Source: Bacteroidales bacterium
GTDB taxonomy: Bacteria; Bacteroidota; Bacteroidia; Bacteroidales; UBA932
Direction: 5' to 3'
Length of the DNA stretch: 64,000 nucleotides
NCBI GenBank assembly: GCA_017962235.1
Contig: JAGCVS010000012.1
Location: 62,001-126,000 of the forward strand
Shown piece by piece: positions 1 to 9,943 of this stretch. The translations under genes and the position numbers were made by a program. Below the pieces are notes generated by a model. The model worked only from the letters and a program-made list of their open reading frames with translations. It was not told where the DNA came from and did no database searches. Each line of letters starts with the position of its first letter. Positions within the stretch are counted from its first letter, which is position 1.

Positions 1-41
1 ATGACACGGGGGTACGACACGCGTTACGTGCGTGGACCCTT

Positions 42-77
42 TGTCATATCGAGCGAGCGAAGCGAGTCGAGATATCT
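42..77 (-). repeat. Dispersed intergenic repeat, copy 1
   Basis: Read on the minus strand this is AGATATCTCGACTCG followed by a CGCT-rich core and CGATATGACA. It shares its ends and core with copies near 12742 and 38319. It touches the 3' end of mrp, whose stop codon lies at 76-78. The core can fold into an imperfect hairpin. The rest of 1-75 holds nothing recognisable. Confidence 0.6.
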
Positions 78-1101
78 AAAAAATGCCGGACAGCGCTTCG
101 TACACCGGCCCATCGTGGAGGGCGGCGGGGGTGCCGGCATCGCCGTCGCTGCTGATGGAGGCCACCAGCGGAATCTGCGCCAGCAGCGGCAGTTTGTATT
201 TCTCCGCCAGGGAGGCAGCCCCGCCCCGTCCGAAGATATAATACTTGTGATCCGGGTACTCCTCCGGGGTGAACCACGACATATTCTCTATCAGTCCGAA
301 TATGTGCTTGTCCACCTTGGGGTTCAGGAACATGTCGATGCTCTTTTCCACATCGGCCAGAGCCACGCTCTGCGGGGTGGTGACCACGAACACACCGTCC
401 AGCGGCACGTCGTTCACCAGCGAAATCTGTATGTCGCCGGTGCCGGGAGGCAGGTCTATCAGCAGGTAGTCCAGCTCTCCCCAAGCCACCTGCAATATCA
501 TCTGTTTCAGGGCATTGCTGGCCAGCGGACCGCGCCATACCAGTGCCTGCTCGGGTCGCGCAAAGTAGCCGATGGACATCCATTTAACGCCGTATTTCTC
601 TACCGGAATGAGGGTCTGCTTCTCGCCCTCTATCTCTGCCTCCGGCTGCACCTCTTCCGTGCCGGTCATCTTGGGGATGGAGGGGCCGTAGATGTCGGCG
701 TCCGCCACACCCACCTTGTACCCCTTGCGGGACAGCGTGATGGCGAGATTCACCGCCACCATGGATTTGCCCACGCCACCCTTACCGCTGGCAACGGCGA
801 TTACGCTACCCACCTGCGATAGGTTCTCCAAATCTGGATTCATATCCACCGCGGCGGGTTTGCGGGCCGCCCGCACCAGTTCCAGAATGGATATCTTATA
901 CCCCGGGAAAGCCGCCTCCAGAGCCTCTCTGCAGGCAGATTTTATACTGCCCGCCAGCGGGTCCTTGCGCGGGAACACCAGGGTGAACTTGATTTCCGTC
1001 TGCGAAAAATGGATGTTTTCCACCATCCCCAGCGAGACGATGTCCTCCCCCTCGGCGGGGTGAATAACCCCTGCGAGGGCCTCTCTGATACGGTTTTCCA
1101 T
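76..1101 (-). CDS. mrp: Mrp/NBP35 (ApbC-type) iron-sulfur carrier ATPase
   Basis: A cytoplasmic P-loop ATPase of 341 residues that is thought to carry or hand on Fe-S clusters. The N-terminal ~90 residues match the MIP18/DUF59 domain, followed by the deviant Walker A motif SGKGGVGKS at about residue 105. The family motif ENMSWFTPEE is present near residue 270. The CxxC cluster ligand pair known in many Mrp proteins is not visible at the usual place after ENMSWF, which I believe is common for this phylum. The gene is the last of a ychF-aspS-mrp run, 6 bases after aspS, so it is probably cotranscribed. The start ATG at 1101 gives a full-length protein. Confidence 0.92.
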   Translation of the reverse strand: MENRIREALAGVIHPAEGEDIVSLGMVENIHFSQTEIKFTLVFPRKDPLAGSIKSACREALEAAFPGYKISILELVRAARKPAAVDMNPDLENLSQVGSVIAVASGKGGVGKSMVAVNLAITLSRKGYKVGVADADIYGPSIPKMTGTEEVQPEAEIEGEKQTLIPVEKYGVKWMSIGYFARPEQALVWRGPLASNALKQMILQVAWGELDYLLIDLPPGTGDIQISLVNDVPLDGVFVVTTPQSVALADVEKSIDMFLNPKVDKHIFGLIENMSWFTPEEYPDHKYYIFGRGGAASLAEKYKLPLLAQIPLVASISSDGDAGTPAALHDGPVYEALSGIF

Positions 1102-1107
1102 ACAGAA

Positions 1108-2880
1108 TTACTCCTTGGCGGGGGCGGTGCTGGCCAGGAAAAGCTCGTCCATCTGCACCTGGTCTATGCGGCTGGGGGAATCTATCATCACGTCGCGGCC
1201 CATGTTGTTCTTGGGGAACGCGATAAAGTCGCGGATGGTCTCCTGACCGCCTAGCAGGGCGCATACGCGGTCAAAGCCGAATGCCAGGCCGCCGTGAGGC
1301 GGAGCGCCAAACTTGAAGGCGTTGATGATGAAGCCGAATTTGTAGTCGGCATCCTCTTTACTGATTCCAAGCACCTGGAACATACGCTGTTGCACGTCTG
1401 CCTGATGGATTCTTATGCTGCCGCCGCCAAGCTCGCTGCCGTTGAGCACAAAGTCGTAGGCGTTGGCGCACACGCGTTCCAGATCCTCTTTCTTATCGCT
1501 ATAAAACCACTCCAGATGCTCCGGTTTGGGGGCGGTGAAGGGGTGGTGCATCGCGTAGAAGCGGCCGTCCTCTTCGCTCCATTCGAGCAGCGGGAAGTCC
1601 ACCACCCACAGCGGTGCGAATTCGTCCGGTTTGCGGAGGCCCAGACGGTTGCCCATCTCTATGCGGAGCACGCCCAGCATGGTCTGGGTCTTGCGCTTGG
1701 GGCCGCAGAGCACCAGAAGCAGGTCGCCGGTTTTTGCGCCCACCTTGGCGGCAACGGCCTGCAGCTGCTCCGGAGTGTAGAATTTATCCACGGAGGATTT
1801 GATGCTGCCGTCGGGATTCAGTTTGATGTAAACCAGCCCTTTGGCGCCCACCTGCGGACGTTTAACCCACTCCGTGAGTTCGTCCAGCTGTTTGCGGGTA
1901 TATTCTGCAGCACCCGGCACTGCGATGGCGCCGATGTATTCGCTGCCGTCGAACACGCCAAAGCCGCAGCCCTTAACCAGTTCAGATATCTCGCTGATTT
2001 CCATGCCAAAGCGGATGTCGGGCTTGTCGCTGCCGTAGCGGTCCATTGCATCGTACCAGCTGATGCGGGGTATCGGGTTGGCGATTTCTACGCCGATTAC
2101 GTTCTTGAACAGGGTGCGCATCATCCCCTCGAAGGTGTTCAGCACATCCTCCTGCTCCACAAAGCTCATCTCGCAGTCTATCTGGGTGAACTCAGGCTGA
2201 CGGTCGGCGCGCAGGTCCTCGTCGCGGAAGCAGCGCACAATCTGGAAGTAGCGGTCGTAACCCGCCACCATGAGCAGCTGCTTGAAGGTCTGGGGACTCT
2301 GGGGCAGGGCGTAGAACTCGCCGGGATTCATGCGGCTGGGCACCACAAAGTCGCGGGCTCCCTCCGGCGTACTCTTAATCAGGTACGGCGTTTCTATCTC
2401 CATAAAGCCCTGTGTGTCAAGATAGTTGCGCACTTCGTGAGCAATCTTGTGGCGGAGGGTCAGCGCGTTCTTGAGCGGGGTGCGCCGCAAATCCAGATAG
2501 CGGTATTTGGCGCGCAGCTCCTCGCCGCCGTCGCTGTTGTCTTCAATTGTGAAGGGCGGGGTGGCGGAGAGGTTCAGGATGTTTATCTCAGAGAGGATTA
2601 TCTCTATGTCTCCGGTGTCGATCTTGGCGTTCTTGCTCTGGCGCTCGGCTACCTTGCCCACTGCCTGAATAACCGCTTCGCGGCCCAGTTTGGCCAGATT
2701 ATCCTTGACTGCATCGCTGGAGGCATCGTCCACCACCAGCTGCGTGATGCCGTAGCGGTCGCGCAGATCTATGAAGCTCATGCCGCCCATTTTGCGGATG
2801 CGCTGCACCCAGCCGGCCAGCTTCACGGTTTTGCCGGCGTCGCTCAGTCTCAATTCACCACAAGTATGTGTTCTGTACAT
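1108..2880 (-). CDS. aspS: Aspartate--tRNA ligase
   Basis: A class II aminoacyl-tRNA synthetase of 590 residues that charges tRNA(Asp) in the cytoplasm. The N-terminal OB fold binds the anticodon ([13 protein letters not shown]). Class II motif 2 is seen as [18 protein letters not shown], and motif 3 near the C-terminus as GLAFGFDRV. The ~150-residue insertion between them is the GAD domain typical of bacterial AspRS. Length fits the bacterial family. It lies between ychF (20 bases upstream) and mrp. It cannot be told from sequence alone whether it also charges tRNA(Asn). Confidence 0.97.
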   Translation of the reverse strand: MYRTHTCGELRLSDAGKTVKLAGWVQRIRKMGGMSFIDLRDRYGITQLVVDDASSDAVKDNLAKLGREAVIQAVGKVAERQSKNAKIDTGDIEIILSEINILNLSATPPFTIEDNSDGGEELRAKYRYLDLRRTPLKNALTLRHKIAHEVRNYLDTQGFMEIETPYLIKSTPEGARDFVVPSRMNPGEFYALPQSPQTFKQLLMVAGYDRYFQIVRCFRDEDLRADRQPEFTQIDCEMSFVEQEDVLNTFEGMMRTLFKNVIGVEIANPIPRISWYDAMDRYGSDKPDIRFGMEISEISELVKGCGFGVFDGSEYIGAIAVPGAAEYTRKQLDELTEWVKRPQVGAKGLVYIKLNPDGSIKSSVDKFYTPEQLQAVAAKVGAKTGDLLLVLCGPKRKTQTMLGVLRIEMGNRLGLRKPDEFAPLWVVDFPLLEWSEEDGRFYAMHHPFTAPKPEHLEWFYSDKKEDLERVCANAYDFVLNGSELGGGSIRIHQADVQQRMFQVLGISKEDADYKFGFIINAFKFGAPPHGGLAFGFDRVCALLGGQETIRDFIAFPKNNMGRDVMIDSPSRIDQVQMDELFLASTAPAKE

Positions 2881-2899
2881 ATGTTGTTGATAGTTAGGT

Positions 2900-4003
2900 T
2901 TATACGTTGAATAAAAAGTGCATTATGTCGCCGTCTTGCACCACATATTCCTTCCCTTCGCTGCCCAGCTTGCCGGCGGCGCGGCAGGCCGACTCGCTGC
3001 CCAAGGATATGAAATCGTCGTATTTAATCACCTCGGCGCGGATGAAGCCCCGCTCAAAATCGGTGTGGATCACGCCCGCTGCGCGGGGTGCCTTGTCCCC
3101 CTTGCGGATGGTCCAGGCGCGCACTTCAGGTTCGCCCACGGTGAAATAGGTCTGCAGGCCCAGCAGGTCGTATGCCGCCTGAATCAGGCGCTCCACGCCG
3201 CTGCGCTCCAGCCCGATCTCTTCCAAAAACATCTGACGCTCATCGTAGCTCTCCAGCTCAGCGATTTCGCTCTCAATCTTGGCGGCGATAATCATCATGC
3301 CGGCATCCTCGTTCTTGATGGCCTCCGCCACGGCGGCGGTGTAGGCATTGCCGGTGGCGGCGGAGTTTTCATCTACATTGCAGACGTAAAGCACAGGCTT
3401 GCAGGTGAGTAAGCAGAACTCTTTAGCGAGCTTCTCCTCATCCTGGTTCTCCGGAATCACTTCGCGGGCGTTGCGCCCCTGCTCCAGCACCGCCTTGTAT
3501 TTCTCCAGCATCTCCAGCGCCTTCTTGGCGGTTTTGTCGCCGCCAACGCTGGCCTGCTTGCGCACCTTCTCCATGCGGTTGGAGACGGTCTCCAAGTCTT
3601 TTATCTGGAGCTCCAGGTCAACGACCTCCTTGTCGCGCACCGGGTCCACGGCGCCGTCTACGTGGGTGATGTTGTCGTCGTCAAAACAGCGGAGCACGTG
3701 CAAAATGGCGTCGGTCTCGCGGATGTTGGCCAGGAACTGGTTGCCGAGCCCTTCGCCCTTGCTGGCGCCGCGCACCAGGCCGGCAATGTCCACAATCTCC
3801 ACGGTGGCGGGTACCACGCGGCGCGGATGTACCAGGTTCTCAAGCACGCCAAGGCGCTCGTCGGGCACATTGCAGCTGCCAATGTTGGGCTCTATGGTGC
3901 AGAACGGGAAGTTGGCGCTCTGTGCCTTGGAAGAGCTGATACAGTTGAAAAGTGTTGACTTGCCCACGTTTGGCAGTCCTACGATTCCGCATTTGAGTGA
4001 CAT
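2900..4003 (-). CDS. ychF: Redox-regulated ATPase YchF (Obg family)
   Basis: A 367-residue cytoplasmic P-loop protein, universally conserved and known to prefer ATP over GTP. G1 is GLPNVGKST at residues 9-17, G3 is [17 protein letters not shown], and the G4 position reads NVDE instead of NKxD, the change that gives YchF its ATP preference. The C-terminal ~85 residues form the TGS domain. It heads the ychF-aspS-mrp group and a promoter-like box lies about 30 bases upstream. Confidence 0.96.
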   Translation of the reverse strand: MSLKCGIVGLPNVGKSTLFNCISSSKAQSANFPFCTIEPNIGSCNVPDERLGVLENLVHPRRVVPATVEIVDIAGLVRGASKGEGLGNQFLANIRETDAILHVLRCFDDDNITHVDGAVDPVRDKEVVDLELQIKDLETVSNRMEKVRKQASVGGDKTAKKALEMLEKYKAVLEQGRNAREVIPENQDEEKLAKEFCLLTCKPVLYVCNVDENSAATGNAYTAAVAEAIKNEDAGMMIIAAKIESEIAELESYDERQMFLEEIGLERSGVERLIQAAYDLLGLQTYFTVGEPEVRAWTIRKGDKAPRAAGVIHTDFERGFIRAEVIKYDDFISLGSESACRAAGKLGSEGKEYVVQDGDIMHFLFNV

Positions 4004-4028
4004 CTGCCGCTATTTTTTAAACGAATGA

Positions 4029-4036
4029 CAAATATA
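4029..4036 (-). promoter_or_regulatory. Promoter -7 box for ychF-aspS-mrp
   Basis: On the minus strand this reads TATATTTG, matching the Bacteroidota -7 consensus TAnnTTTG. It sits 26 bases before the ychF ATG in the 57-base divergent gap. No clear -33 TTTG is seen at the right distance. Confidence 0.6.
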
Positions 4037-4060
4037 AGAAAAAATGGGTAACTTGGCGGC

Positions 4061-5113
4061 ATGAGAAGGATATGTGCAGTATGGACGGCCATTCTGATGG
4101 CGACGATGGGGCTTAGCGCCCAGATATTTTGTTGGAATCTCGAGAACTATTTTGACACGTACAACGACCCGGTTACGGCAGACGATCCCTTTACCCCCTG
4201 CGGCGAGTATCGCTGGACGCGGCGCAAGGAGACTACCAAGCGAAACCTGATAGCCAGGACTATCATCGCCTCTGCGGAGTGTTTTGGCGGCGAACTGCCG
4301 GCGCTGGTGGGGCTGTGCGAGGAGGAGAACGCGCTGGTGTTGAAGCGGTTGGTGGAGGACACCCCGCTGGCAAAGGTACGCTACCGGTATATCCATCGCG
4401 ACAGCCCCGACCCCCGCGGGATAGATGTGGCGCTGCTGTACGACCCGGCCAGGGTGAGAGTGCTGGACTATGGCTTTATCACGGTGAGAGGCTTCGCCAC
4501 CCGCGAGATACTGTACGCCAGGGTGGTGTTTGGTGGCGGGGCGGCGGGACCGGAAGGAGGCGGTAGCAACGCCTCAGCCACAGATGGCTCCGCAGAGCAA
4601 AACGCAGCACAGACCGCCGCCCCGTCCGGCGGCAGCCGGCCTTCCGACACCCTCCACCTCTATGTGAACCATTGGCCCAGCAAGTACAGCGGCGCCAAGG
4701 CGTCGGAAGCAAAGCGGCGGGCGGTGTGCGACGCGCTGGAGCATAATCTGGACTCGCTGCTGGCAGCGGAACCTGCTGCGAAAATCATACTTATGGGCGA
4801 TTTCAATGACACCCCGTCCGCCCCCACAATCACAGCCCTAACACAGCGCCAAAACCTGATAAATCTCACAGAAAACCTCCCCGGAGGCACCATCCGCTTC
4901 AAGGGGAAATGGGAGATGATAGACCAGCTGCTGGCATCCCCCGCTGCGGCGGCCCTAATCGAGGCGGTGGATATCTACAAGCCCGCTTTTCTGTTGGAGG
5001 AGGACAAGGAGTTTCTGGGCTTCAAGCCGCGCCGCACCAACGTGGGCCCGAGGTATAACGGCGGTGCCAGCGACCACCTCCCCGTCGTCGCGTGTCTTAA
5101 AGAAACTTTTTGA
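4061..5113 (+). CDS. Secreted endonuclease/exonuclease/phosphatase family protein
   Basis: A 350-residue protein of the EEP (DNase I-like) fold. Residues 1-20 look like a signal peptide ending MGLSAQ, so it is probably periplasmic or secreted. Catalytic signatures are FCWNLENYFD near residue 23, GLCEEE near 84, VNHWPSK near 202, MGDFND near 246 and the C-terminal ASDHLPVV. The substrate (nucleic acid, phospho-sugar or lipid) cannot be told. Residues ~158-195 are a low-complexity Gly/Ala/Ser/Asn linker inserted just before the VNHWPSK strand. The stop codon is followed within 15 bases by the thyA promoter box. Confidence 0.85.
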   Translation: MRRICAVWTAILMATMGLSAQIFCWNLENYFDTYNDPVTADDPFTPCGEYRWTRRKETTKRNLIARTIIASAECFGGELPALVGLCEEENALVLKRLVEDTPLAKVRYRYIHRDSPDPRGIDVALLYDPARVRVLDYGFITVRGFATREILYARVVFGGGAAGPEGGGSNASATDGSAEQNAAQTAAPSGGSRPSDTLHLYVNHWPSKYSGAKASEAKRRAVCDALEHNLDSLLAAEPAAKIILMGDFNDTPSAPTITALTQRQNLINLTENLPGGTIRFKGKWEMIDQLLASPAAAALIEAVDIYKPAFLLEEDKEFLGFKPRRTNVGPRYNGGASDHLPVVACLKETF

Positions 5114-5124
5114 GGGAAAACCAT

Positions 5125-5132
5125 TATATTTG
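5125..5132 (+). promoter_or_regulatory. Promoter -7 box for the thyA operon
   Basis: TATATTTG matches TAnnTTTG and lies 24 bases before the thyA ATG, just after the stop of the upstream nuclease gene. No good -33 element is visible. Confidence 0.6.
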
Positions 5133-5156
5133 TACGAATAACACATCGCGACTCCC

Positions 5157-5951
5157 ATGAAACAATACCTTGACCTACTACGGCATATCCGCACCAATGG
5201 CGTTATGAAGAGCGACCGCACCGGCGTGGGCACGCAGAGCGTGTTCGGCTATCAGATGCGCTTCAATCTGGCCGACGGCTTCCCGCTGCTCACCACCAAG
5301 AAGGTGCACCTGCGCTCCATTATCCACGAGCTGCTGTGGTTCATTGCGGGCGACACCAACATCAAGTACCTGCACGACAACAAGGTATCCATCTGGGACG
5401 AATGGGCGGACGAGAACGGCGACCTGGGGCCGGTGTACGGCCATCAGTGGCGCAGCTGGCCCACCCCTGACGGTAGCCACATAGACCAGCTGGCCAATGT
5501 GCAGGAGTCGCTGCGGCACAATCCCGACAGCCGCCGCCACATTGTCTCTGCGTGGAACGTGGCAGAGGTGGACAAGATGGCGCTCCCCCCTTGCCACAGT
5601 CTGTTCCAATTCTATGTCGCAAACGGCCGGCTGAGCTGCCAGCTGTACCAACGCAGCGCCGACGTGTTCCTGGGAGTCCCCTTCAACATCGCCTCTTACG
5701 CGCTGCTCACCATGATGATGGCGCAGTGCTGCGGGTACACCCCCGGCGACTTTGTGCACACCTTTGGCGACGTGCATATATACCGCAACCACTTCGAGCA
5801 GGTGGCGACCCAGCTGGAGCGCGAGCCCCGTCCGCTGCCCACCATGCACATCAACCCCGACGTGAAGGACATCTTCTCTTTCAAATACGAAGATTTTACA
5901 TTGGAAGGATACGACCCGTGGCCAGCAATCAAGGCCCCGGTAGCAGTTTAG
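5157..5951 (+). CDS. thyA: Thymidylate synthase
   Basis: Converts dUMP and methylene-tetrahydrofolate to dTMP and dihydrofolate. At 264 residues it has exactly the E. coli-type length. The catalytic cysteine is Cys146 in [12 protein letters not shown], and the dUMP/folate site motifs [17 protein letters not shown] and [17 protein letters not shown] are intact. It is followed 6 bases later by folA, which recycles its dihydrofolate product, the classical pairing. Confidence 0.98.
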   Translation: MKQYLDLLRHIRTNGVMKSDRTGVGTQSVFGYQMRFNLADGFPLLTTKKVHLRSIIHELLWFIAGDTNIKYLHDNKVSIWDEWADENGDLGPVYGHQWRSWPTPDGSHIDQLANVQESLRHNPDSRRHIVSAWNVAEVDKMALPPCHSLFQFYVANGRLSCQLYQRSADVFLGVPFNIASYALLTMMMAQCCGYTPGDFVHTFGDVHIYRNHFEQVATQLEREPRPLPTMHINPDVKDIFSFKYEDFTLEGYDPWPAIKAPVAV

Positions 5952-5957
5952 AGGCCT

Positions 5958-6443
5958 ATGACAAGCATTATAGTTGCAGTAAGCGACAACCTGGCGATTG
6001 GCCGTGGCGGCGACATGCCGTGGCACATAGCGGCCGACCTGAAATATTTCAAGGAGACCACTACCGGCCACACCGTGATAATGGGGCGGCGGACTTGGGA
6101 GTCCATCGGCTGCCGTCCGCTCAAGAACCGCAAGAACATTGTGGTTAGCAGCACCATGGCGAAGGCGGAAGGCGCTGAAGTTGCGCCAAACCTGCAGGCG
6201 GCGCTGGAGATGGCGGGCGGCGAAGCGTTCATTATGGGCGGCGGCCGGCTCTATGCAGAGGCGATGCCGCTGGCGGGCCGGCTCTACCTGACCCTCGTGC
6301 ACACCGTGGTGAAGGATGCCGACACATTCTTCCCTTTTATCAACCCCGAGGATTGGAAGCTGGTGAGCGCCAGCGAAACGATGACCGATGTGGTGAGCGG
6401 ACTGGAATTCGAATTCAAGGTATATGACAGAACCGGGGCGTAA
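5958..6443 (+). CDS. folA: Dihydrofolate reductase
   Basis: Reduces dihydrofolate to tetrahydrofolate with NADPH. At 161 residues it matches bacterial DHFR. The start VAVSDNLAIGRGGDMPW, the catalytic Asp27 in ADLKYFK, the NADPH motif VIMGRRTWESIG and the IMGGGRLYAEA motif are all present. It sits directly after thyA and its last 20 bases overlap the next gene in another frame, which suggests translational coupling. Confidence 0.97.
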   Translation: MTSIIVAVSDNLAIGRGGDMPWHIAADLKYFKETTTGHTVIMGRRTWESIGCRPLKNRKNIVVSSTMAKAEGAEVAPNLQAALEMAGGEAFIMGGGRLYAEAMPLAGRLYLTLVHTVVKDADTFFPFINPEDWKLVSASETMTDVVSGLEFEFKVYDRTGA

Positions 6444-7776
6444 GGAGGGCTTTTCAAGCAATTTTGGCATGGTGGCGGCCGCAGTGGGTTCCGCCATCGG
6501 CCTGGGCAACCTGTGGCGCTTCCCCTATTTGGTGGGGCAGAACGGCGGGGCCGCCTTCATTATCGTCTATCTGATTATTACGCTGGTTATCAGCACTCCC
6601 ATTTTATTGGCAGAGAGCGTGATTGGCCGTCGGGGCGGAGGTGCTCCGGCAGAGGCCTACCGCAACGTGACGGGCCGCAAGGCATGGGGCGCGGCGGGCA
6701 TCATGGGTATGATAACCTGCTTCATGATTATGTCGTTCTACGTGGTAGTGGGCGGCTGGACCATCAAGTATCTGCTGCTATCGTGCGTGATGCAGTTCCA
6801 CCGCGGCGCGCAGATAGACAGCGGCGCCCTGTTCACCGGCTTCATGACAGACAGCACCGCCCCCATCGCATACAGCATACTCTTTATCCTGCTGACTATA
6901 ATTATCATCATCCTGGGGGTGCAGAAGGGGATTGAGAAGACCTCCAAGCTGATGATGCCCATGCTGTTTGTGCTGATAATATTGATTGGCATCCGCAGCG
7001 TGACCCTGCCCGGGGCCAAGGTGGGCATCGCGTACCTCTTCAACCCCGATTTTTCTTCACTGACCTTCAAGAGCATTCTGGAGGCGCTGGGGCAGAGCTT
7101 TTTCTCCCTGAGCCTGGGCGCCTGCATGATGATAACCTACGGCGCGTATACCCCCAAGAGCAGCAACCTTACCAAGAACGCCGCAGTAATCTCCGTGAGC
7201 GATACCTTCTTTGCGGTGATGGCGGGATGCGCGATCATGCCGGCGGTGTTTGCATTCGGCGTGAATCCCACACAGGGGGCCGGACTGGTGTTTGTGACCC
7301 TGCCGCAGATCTTCACCCAGATGCCGCTGGGCGGCGTCTGCTCAGCTCTGTTCTTCTTTGCGCTGTTCCTGGCGGCAGTATCCTCTGCAGTATCGCTGTT
7401 CGAGGTTATAACATCGTCGCTGATGAGCATCACCGGCAAGAGCCGCCGCACCTCGGCGATAATAGTGGCGCTGGTGCTCACCGCCACCGGCAGCGTCTGC
7501 TCCCTTTCGCAGGGGGTGCTGCGGGGCGTGACCATTGCCGGGATGAACATATTCGACCAGTTTGACTATCTATCCTCCAACTTCCTGATGACCACGGGCG
7601 GCCTGCTCACAGTGGTCTGCATAGGCTGGTGTGTGGGCAAGGAGGCCTTTTTGGACGAAATCACCGCGGGCGGCACCATCCGAGTGAACCGCACGCTGGC
7701 ATCGATATTATTCTTCATAATCAAATATGTGGCGCCGGTGGTGATTGTCGGCACCGCGATTTCCATCATCTTTTAA
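6424..7776 (+). CDS. Sodium-dependent amino acid transporter (NSS/SNF family)
   Basis: A 450-residue inner-membrane Na+ symporter of the neurotransmitter:sodium symporter family, LeuT fold. The N-terminal signature GSAIGLGNLWRFPYL (TM1, unwound Na+/substrate site) is intact and about eleven hydrophobic segments can be read. Bacterial members carry hydrophobic or aromatic amino acids, but the substrate here is unknown. The start at 6424 lies inside folA (20-base overlap) and gives the typical short cytoplasmic lead MTEPGRKEGFSSNFG. The stop is one base before the DPP7 start, so transport and peptide digestion are likely co-expressed. Confidence 0.93.
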   Translation: MTEPGRKEGFSSNFGMVAAAVGSAIGLGNLWRFPYLVGQNGGAAFIIVYLIITLVISTPILLAESVIGRRGGGAPAEAYRNVTGRKAWGAAGIMGMITCFMIMSFYVVVGGWTIKYLLLSCVMQFHRGAQIDSGALFTGFMTDSTAPIAYSILFILLTIIIIILGVQKGIEKTSKLMMPMLFVLIILIGIRSVTLPGAKVGIAYLFNPDFSSLTFKSILEALGQSFFSLSLGACMMITYGAYTPKSSNLTKNAAVISVSDTFFAVMAGCAIMPAVFAFGVNPTQGAGLVFVTLPQIFTQMPLGGVCSALFFFALFLAAVSSAVSLFEVITSSLMSITGKSRRTSAIIVALVLTATGSVCSLSQGVLRGVTIAGMNIFDQFDYLSSNFLMTTGGLLTVVCIGWCVGKEAFLDEITAGGTIRVNRTLASILFFIIKYVAPVVIVGTAISIIF

Positions 7777-7777
7777 C

Positions 7778-9883
7778 ATGAAAAGGACACTTACAATAAT
7801 GCTGGCGGCCCTGGTGTCGCTGTGCGCTGCGGCCGACGAAGGGATGTGGCTGCTCCCGCTGCTGGAGAAGATGAACATCAAAACCATGCAGGAGATGGGC
7901 TGCCGCCTTACCGCGGATGAAATCTACAGCATCAACCATACCTCGCTGAAAGATGCGGTGGTGATATTCGGCGGCGGATGCACCGGAGAGGTGGTCTCCA
8001 GCCAGGGGCTGCTGCTCACCAACCACCACTGCGGCTACAGCTCCATCCAGAGCCTGAGCAGCGTGGAGCACAACTATCTGCTGGACGGCTACTGGGCTAT
8101 GACAATGGGGGAGGAACTCCCGGTGGAAGGGCTTTCCGTGACCTTCCTGGACAGCTTTACCGATGTCACCGACAAGGTGAACAAGGCGACCCGAGGCCTG
8201 GAAGGCGAGGTATTTGACAAGGCGTTTGCAGAGATCTCCGCCAAACTCACCGCGCCGCTGACAGCTGCCGACAAGCACATCAGCGCCACCGTGGTCCCTT
8301 TCTTTGGCGGGAATGCGTACTATCTGATTGGTTACAAGCGGTTCAACGACATCCGCTTTGTGGGGGCGCCGCCATCCTCTATTGGCAAGTTCGGTGCCGA
8401 TACAGATAACTGGATGTGGCCCCGCCACACCTGCGATTTCTCCGTGTTCCGCATTTATGCCGATAAGGACAACAATCCCGCGGCGTACTCTCCGGAGAAT
8501 GTTCCATACAATCCCCGCCGCGCCCTGAGAGTCTCCCTCAAGGGGGTTCAGGAGGGCGATTTCTCCATGATTATGGGTTATCCGGGCACCACCAACCGCT
8601 TTATGACCAGCCGCGAGGTGGCGGAGCAGCGCGACTTGACCAACGCGGTGTGCATTTTCTGCCGCGGCGAGCGTCAGAAGATACTGCTGGAGGATATGCT
8701 GGCTGACCCCGCGGTGAAGATACAGTACGCCAGCAAATATAGCGGCTCTACCAACGGCTGGAAGAAGTGGATTGGTATGAACGAGGCGTTTGGCAAGCTG
8801 GATGTGGAGAACCGCCGTGCGCAGAACGAGGCAGAGTTCATGGACTGGGTCGGCAAGAAAAAGTGCCGCGGCAAGAAGTACGGCAGTGCGCTGAACGATG
8901 TGGCGGCCGGTGTCGCGGAGCGTGCCGACGCCCGCAGGATGATGCTCTACCTGCGCGAGACTCTCTCCAGAATCGAGATAGGGCAGATTGCGGGCACTGT
9001 GGCCTCTGCAATGGATGACCCGGCCATGGGGGCGCGTATGGAGCGCTTCTACAAAGATTATTCGCCGTCCACCGATAAGAAGGTGGCGGTGCGCATGATA
9101 GATATTTATCGAGACAGCGTGGGTCTGGCCACCATCCCGATGCTTTACAAGGCGGTGGTGGAGCAGCACAACGGCGATGTCGCCGCCTTTGTAGAAGATC
9201 TTTTTGAGATATCGGCCTTCGCATCCAAAGAGAAGCTGGACGCAGTGCTGGCGCAGCCCGATGCCGCCGCAAGGGTGGAGAATGACCCCGCCGCGCAGCT
9301 GAGCAATGCCGTAATGGACCTGTATATGGCCCGCGCCAAGGATGCCGGCCGTGCCGGGGAGAGGCTGCAGGCTGGCAAAAAAGCTTACATCGCCGGTCAG
9401 CTTGAGATGAAGAAGGGGGAGCCGATGTATCCCGATGCCAACTTTACCATGCGTCTGACATACGGCACCGTGAAGGCTTATTCGCCCAAGAACGGCGTTC
9501 GCTACGATTATTTCACCACGCTGAAGGGGGTGATGGAGAAGGAGGATCCCGACAACTGGGAGTTCGTGGTGCCGGCGCGTCTGAAAGAGCTTTACAAGGC
9601 GCATGACTTTGGCCGCTATGCCCGCAGCGACGGCAGCCTGCCGGCATGTTTCATCATGACTGGCGACATTACGGGCGGCAACAGCGGCAGTCCGGTGATG
9701 GACGGCGACGGCAACCTGATTGGCCTGGCATTTGACGGCAACTGGGAGTCGATGTCGGGTGACATTATCTTTGAGCCTGATTTACAGCGTTGTATATGTG
9801 TGGACATCCGCTACGTGCTGTTCATTATGGACAAGTTTGGCGGCTGTGGCAGGCTTGTTGACGAAATGAATATAATTTATTAG
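7778..9883 (+). CDS. dpp7: S46 family dipeptidyl-peptidase, DPP7-like
   Basis: A periplasmic serine exopeptidase of 701 residues that releases dipeptides from peptide N-termini. The start at 7778 gives a signal peptide MKRTLTIMLAALVSLCAAA. Chymotrypsin-like triad positions are visible: His in TNHHCGY (residues 83-84), Asp in the WMWPRHTCDFSVF region, and Ser636 in TGGNSGSPV. The S1 residue 18 positions after the serine is Gly654 (LAFDGNWE). Family knowledge places Gly here in DPP7 (hydrophobic P1) and Arg in DPP11 (acidic P1), so DPP7 is favoured. It follows the amino acid transporter with one base between. The promoter of the next gene lies at its 3' end. Confidence 0.93.
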   Translation: MKRTLTIMLAALVSLCAAADEGMWLLPLLEKMNIKTMQEMGCRLTADEIYSINHTSLKDAVVIFGGGCTGEVVSSQGLLLTNHHCGYSSIQSLSSVEHNYLLDGYWAMTMGEELPVEGLSVTFLDSFTDVTDKVNKATRGLEGEVFDKAFAEISAKLTAPLTAADKHISATVVPFFGGNAYYLIGYKRFNDIRFVGAPPSSIGKFGADTDNWMWPRHTCDFSVFRIYADKDNNPAAYSPENVPYNPRRALRVSLKGVQEGDFSMIMGYPGTTNRFMTSREVAEQRDLTNAVCIFCRGERQKILLEDMLADPAVKIQYASKYSGSTNGWKKWIGMNEAFGKLDVENRRAQNEAEFMDWVGKKKCRGKKYGSALNDVAAGVAERADARRMMLYLRETLSRIEIGQIAGTVASAMDDPAMGARMERFYKDYSPSTDKKVAVRMIDIYRDSVGLATIPMLYKAVVEQHNGDVAAFVEDLFEISAFASKEKLDAVLAQPDAAARVENDPAAQLSNAVMDLYMARAKDAGRAGERLQAGKKAYIAGQLEMKKGEPMYPDANFTMRLTYGTVKAYSPKNGVRYDYFTTLKGVMEKEDPDNWEFVVPARLKELYKAHDFGRYARSDGSLPACFIMTGDITGGNSGSPVMDGDGNLIGLAFDGNWESMSGDIIFEPDLQRCICVDIRYVLFIMDKFGGCGRLVDEMNIIY

Positions 9884-9888
9884 CTTTG
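9858..9888 (+). promoter_or_regulatory. Promoter of the EF-G2-like gene
   Basis: TTG at 9858-9860, a 20-base spacer and TAGCTTTG at 9881-9888 fit the Bacteroidota -33/-7 pattern. The element overlaps the last codons of the DPP7 gene and leaves a leader of roughly 50 bases. It implies that the translation factor is transcribed separately from the upstream operon. Confidence 0.65.
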
Positions 9889-9943
9889 CACGCTTAATTC
9901 CACAATATCAGAAAGGAATAATCAAGAAATAATATAAACCGAA

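Noticed and set aside
1-822. Plus-strand frame open from the left edge
   Set aside because: Antisense to mrp, low-quality translation, and the real gene has intact Mrp motifs.
7766-9604. Minus-strand open frame of 612 codons
   Set aside because: Shadow of the DPP7 gene with no family features.
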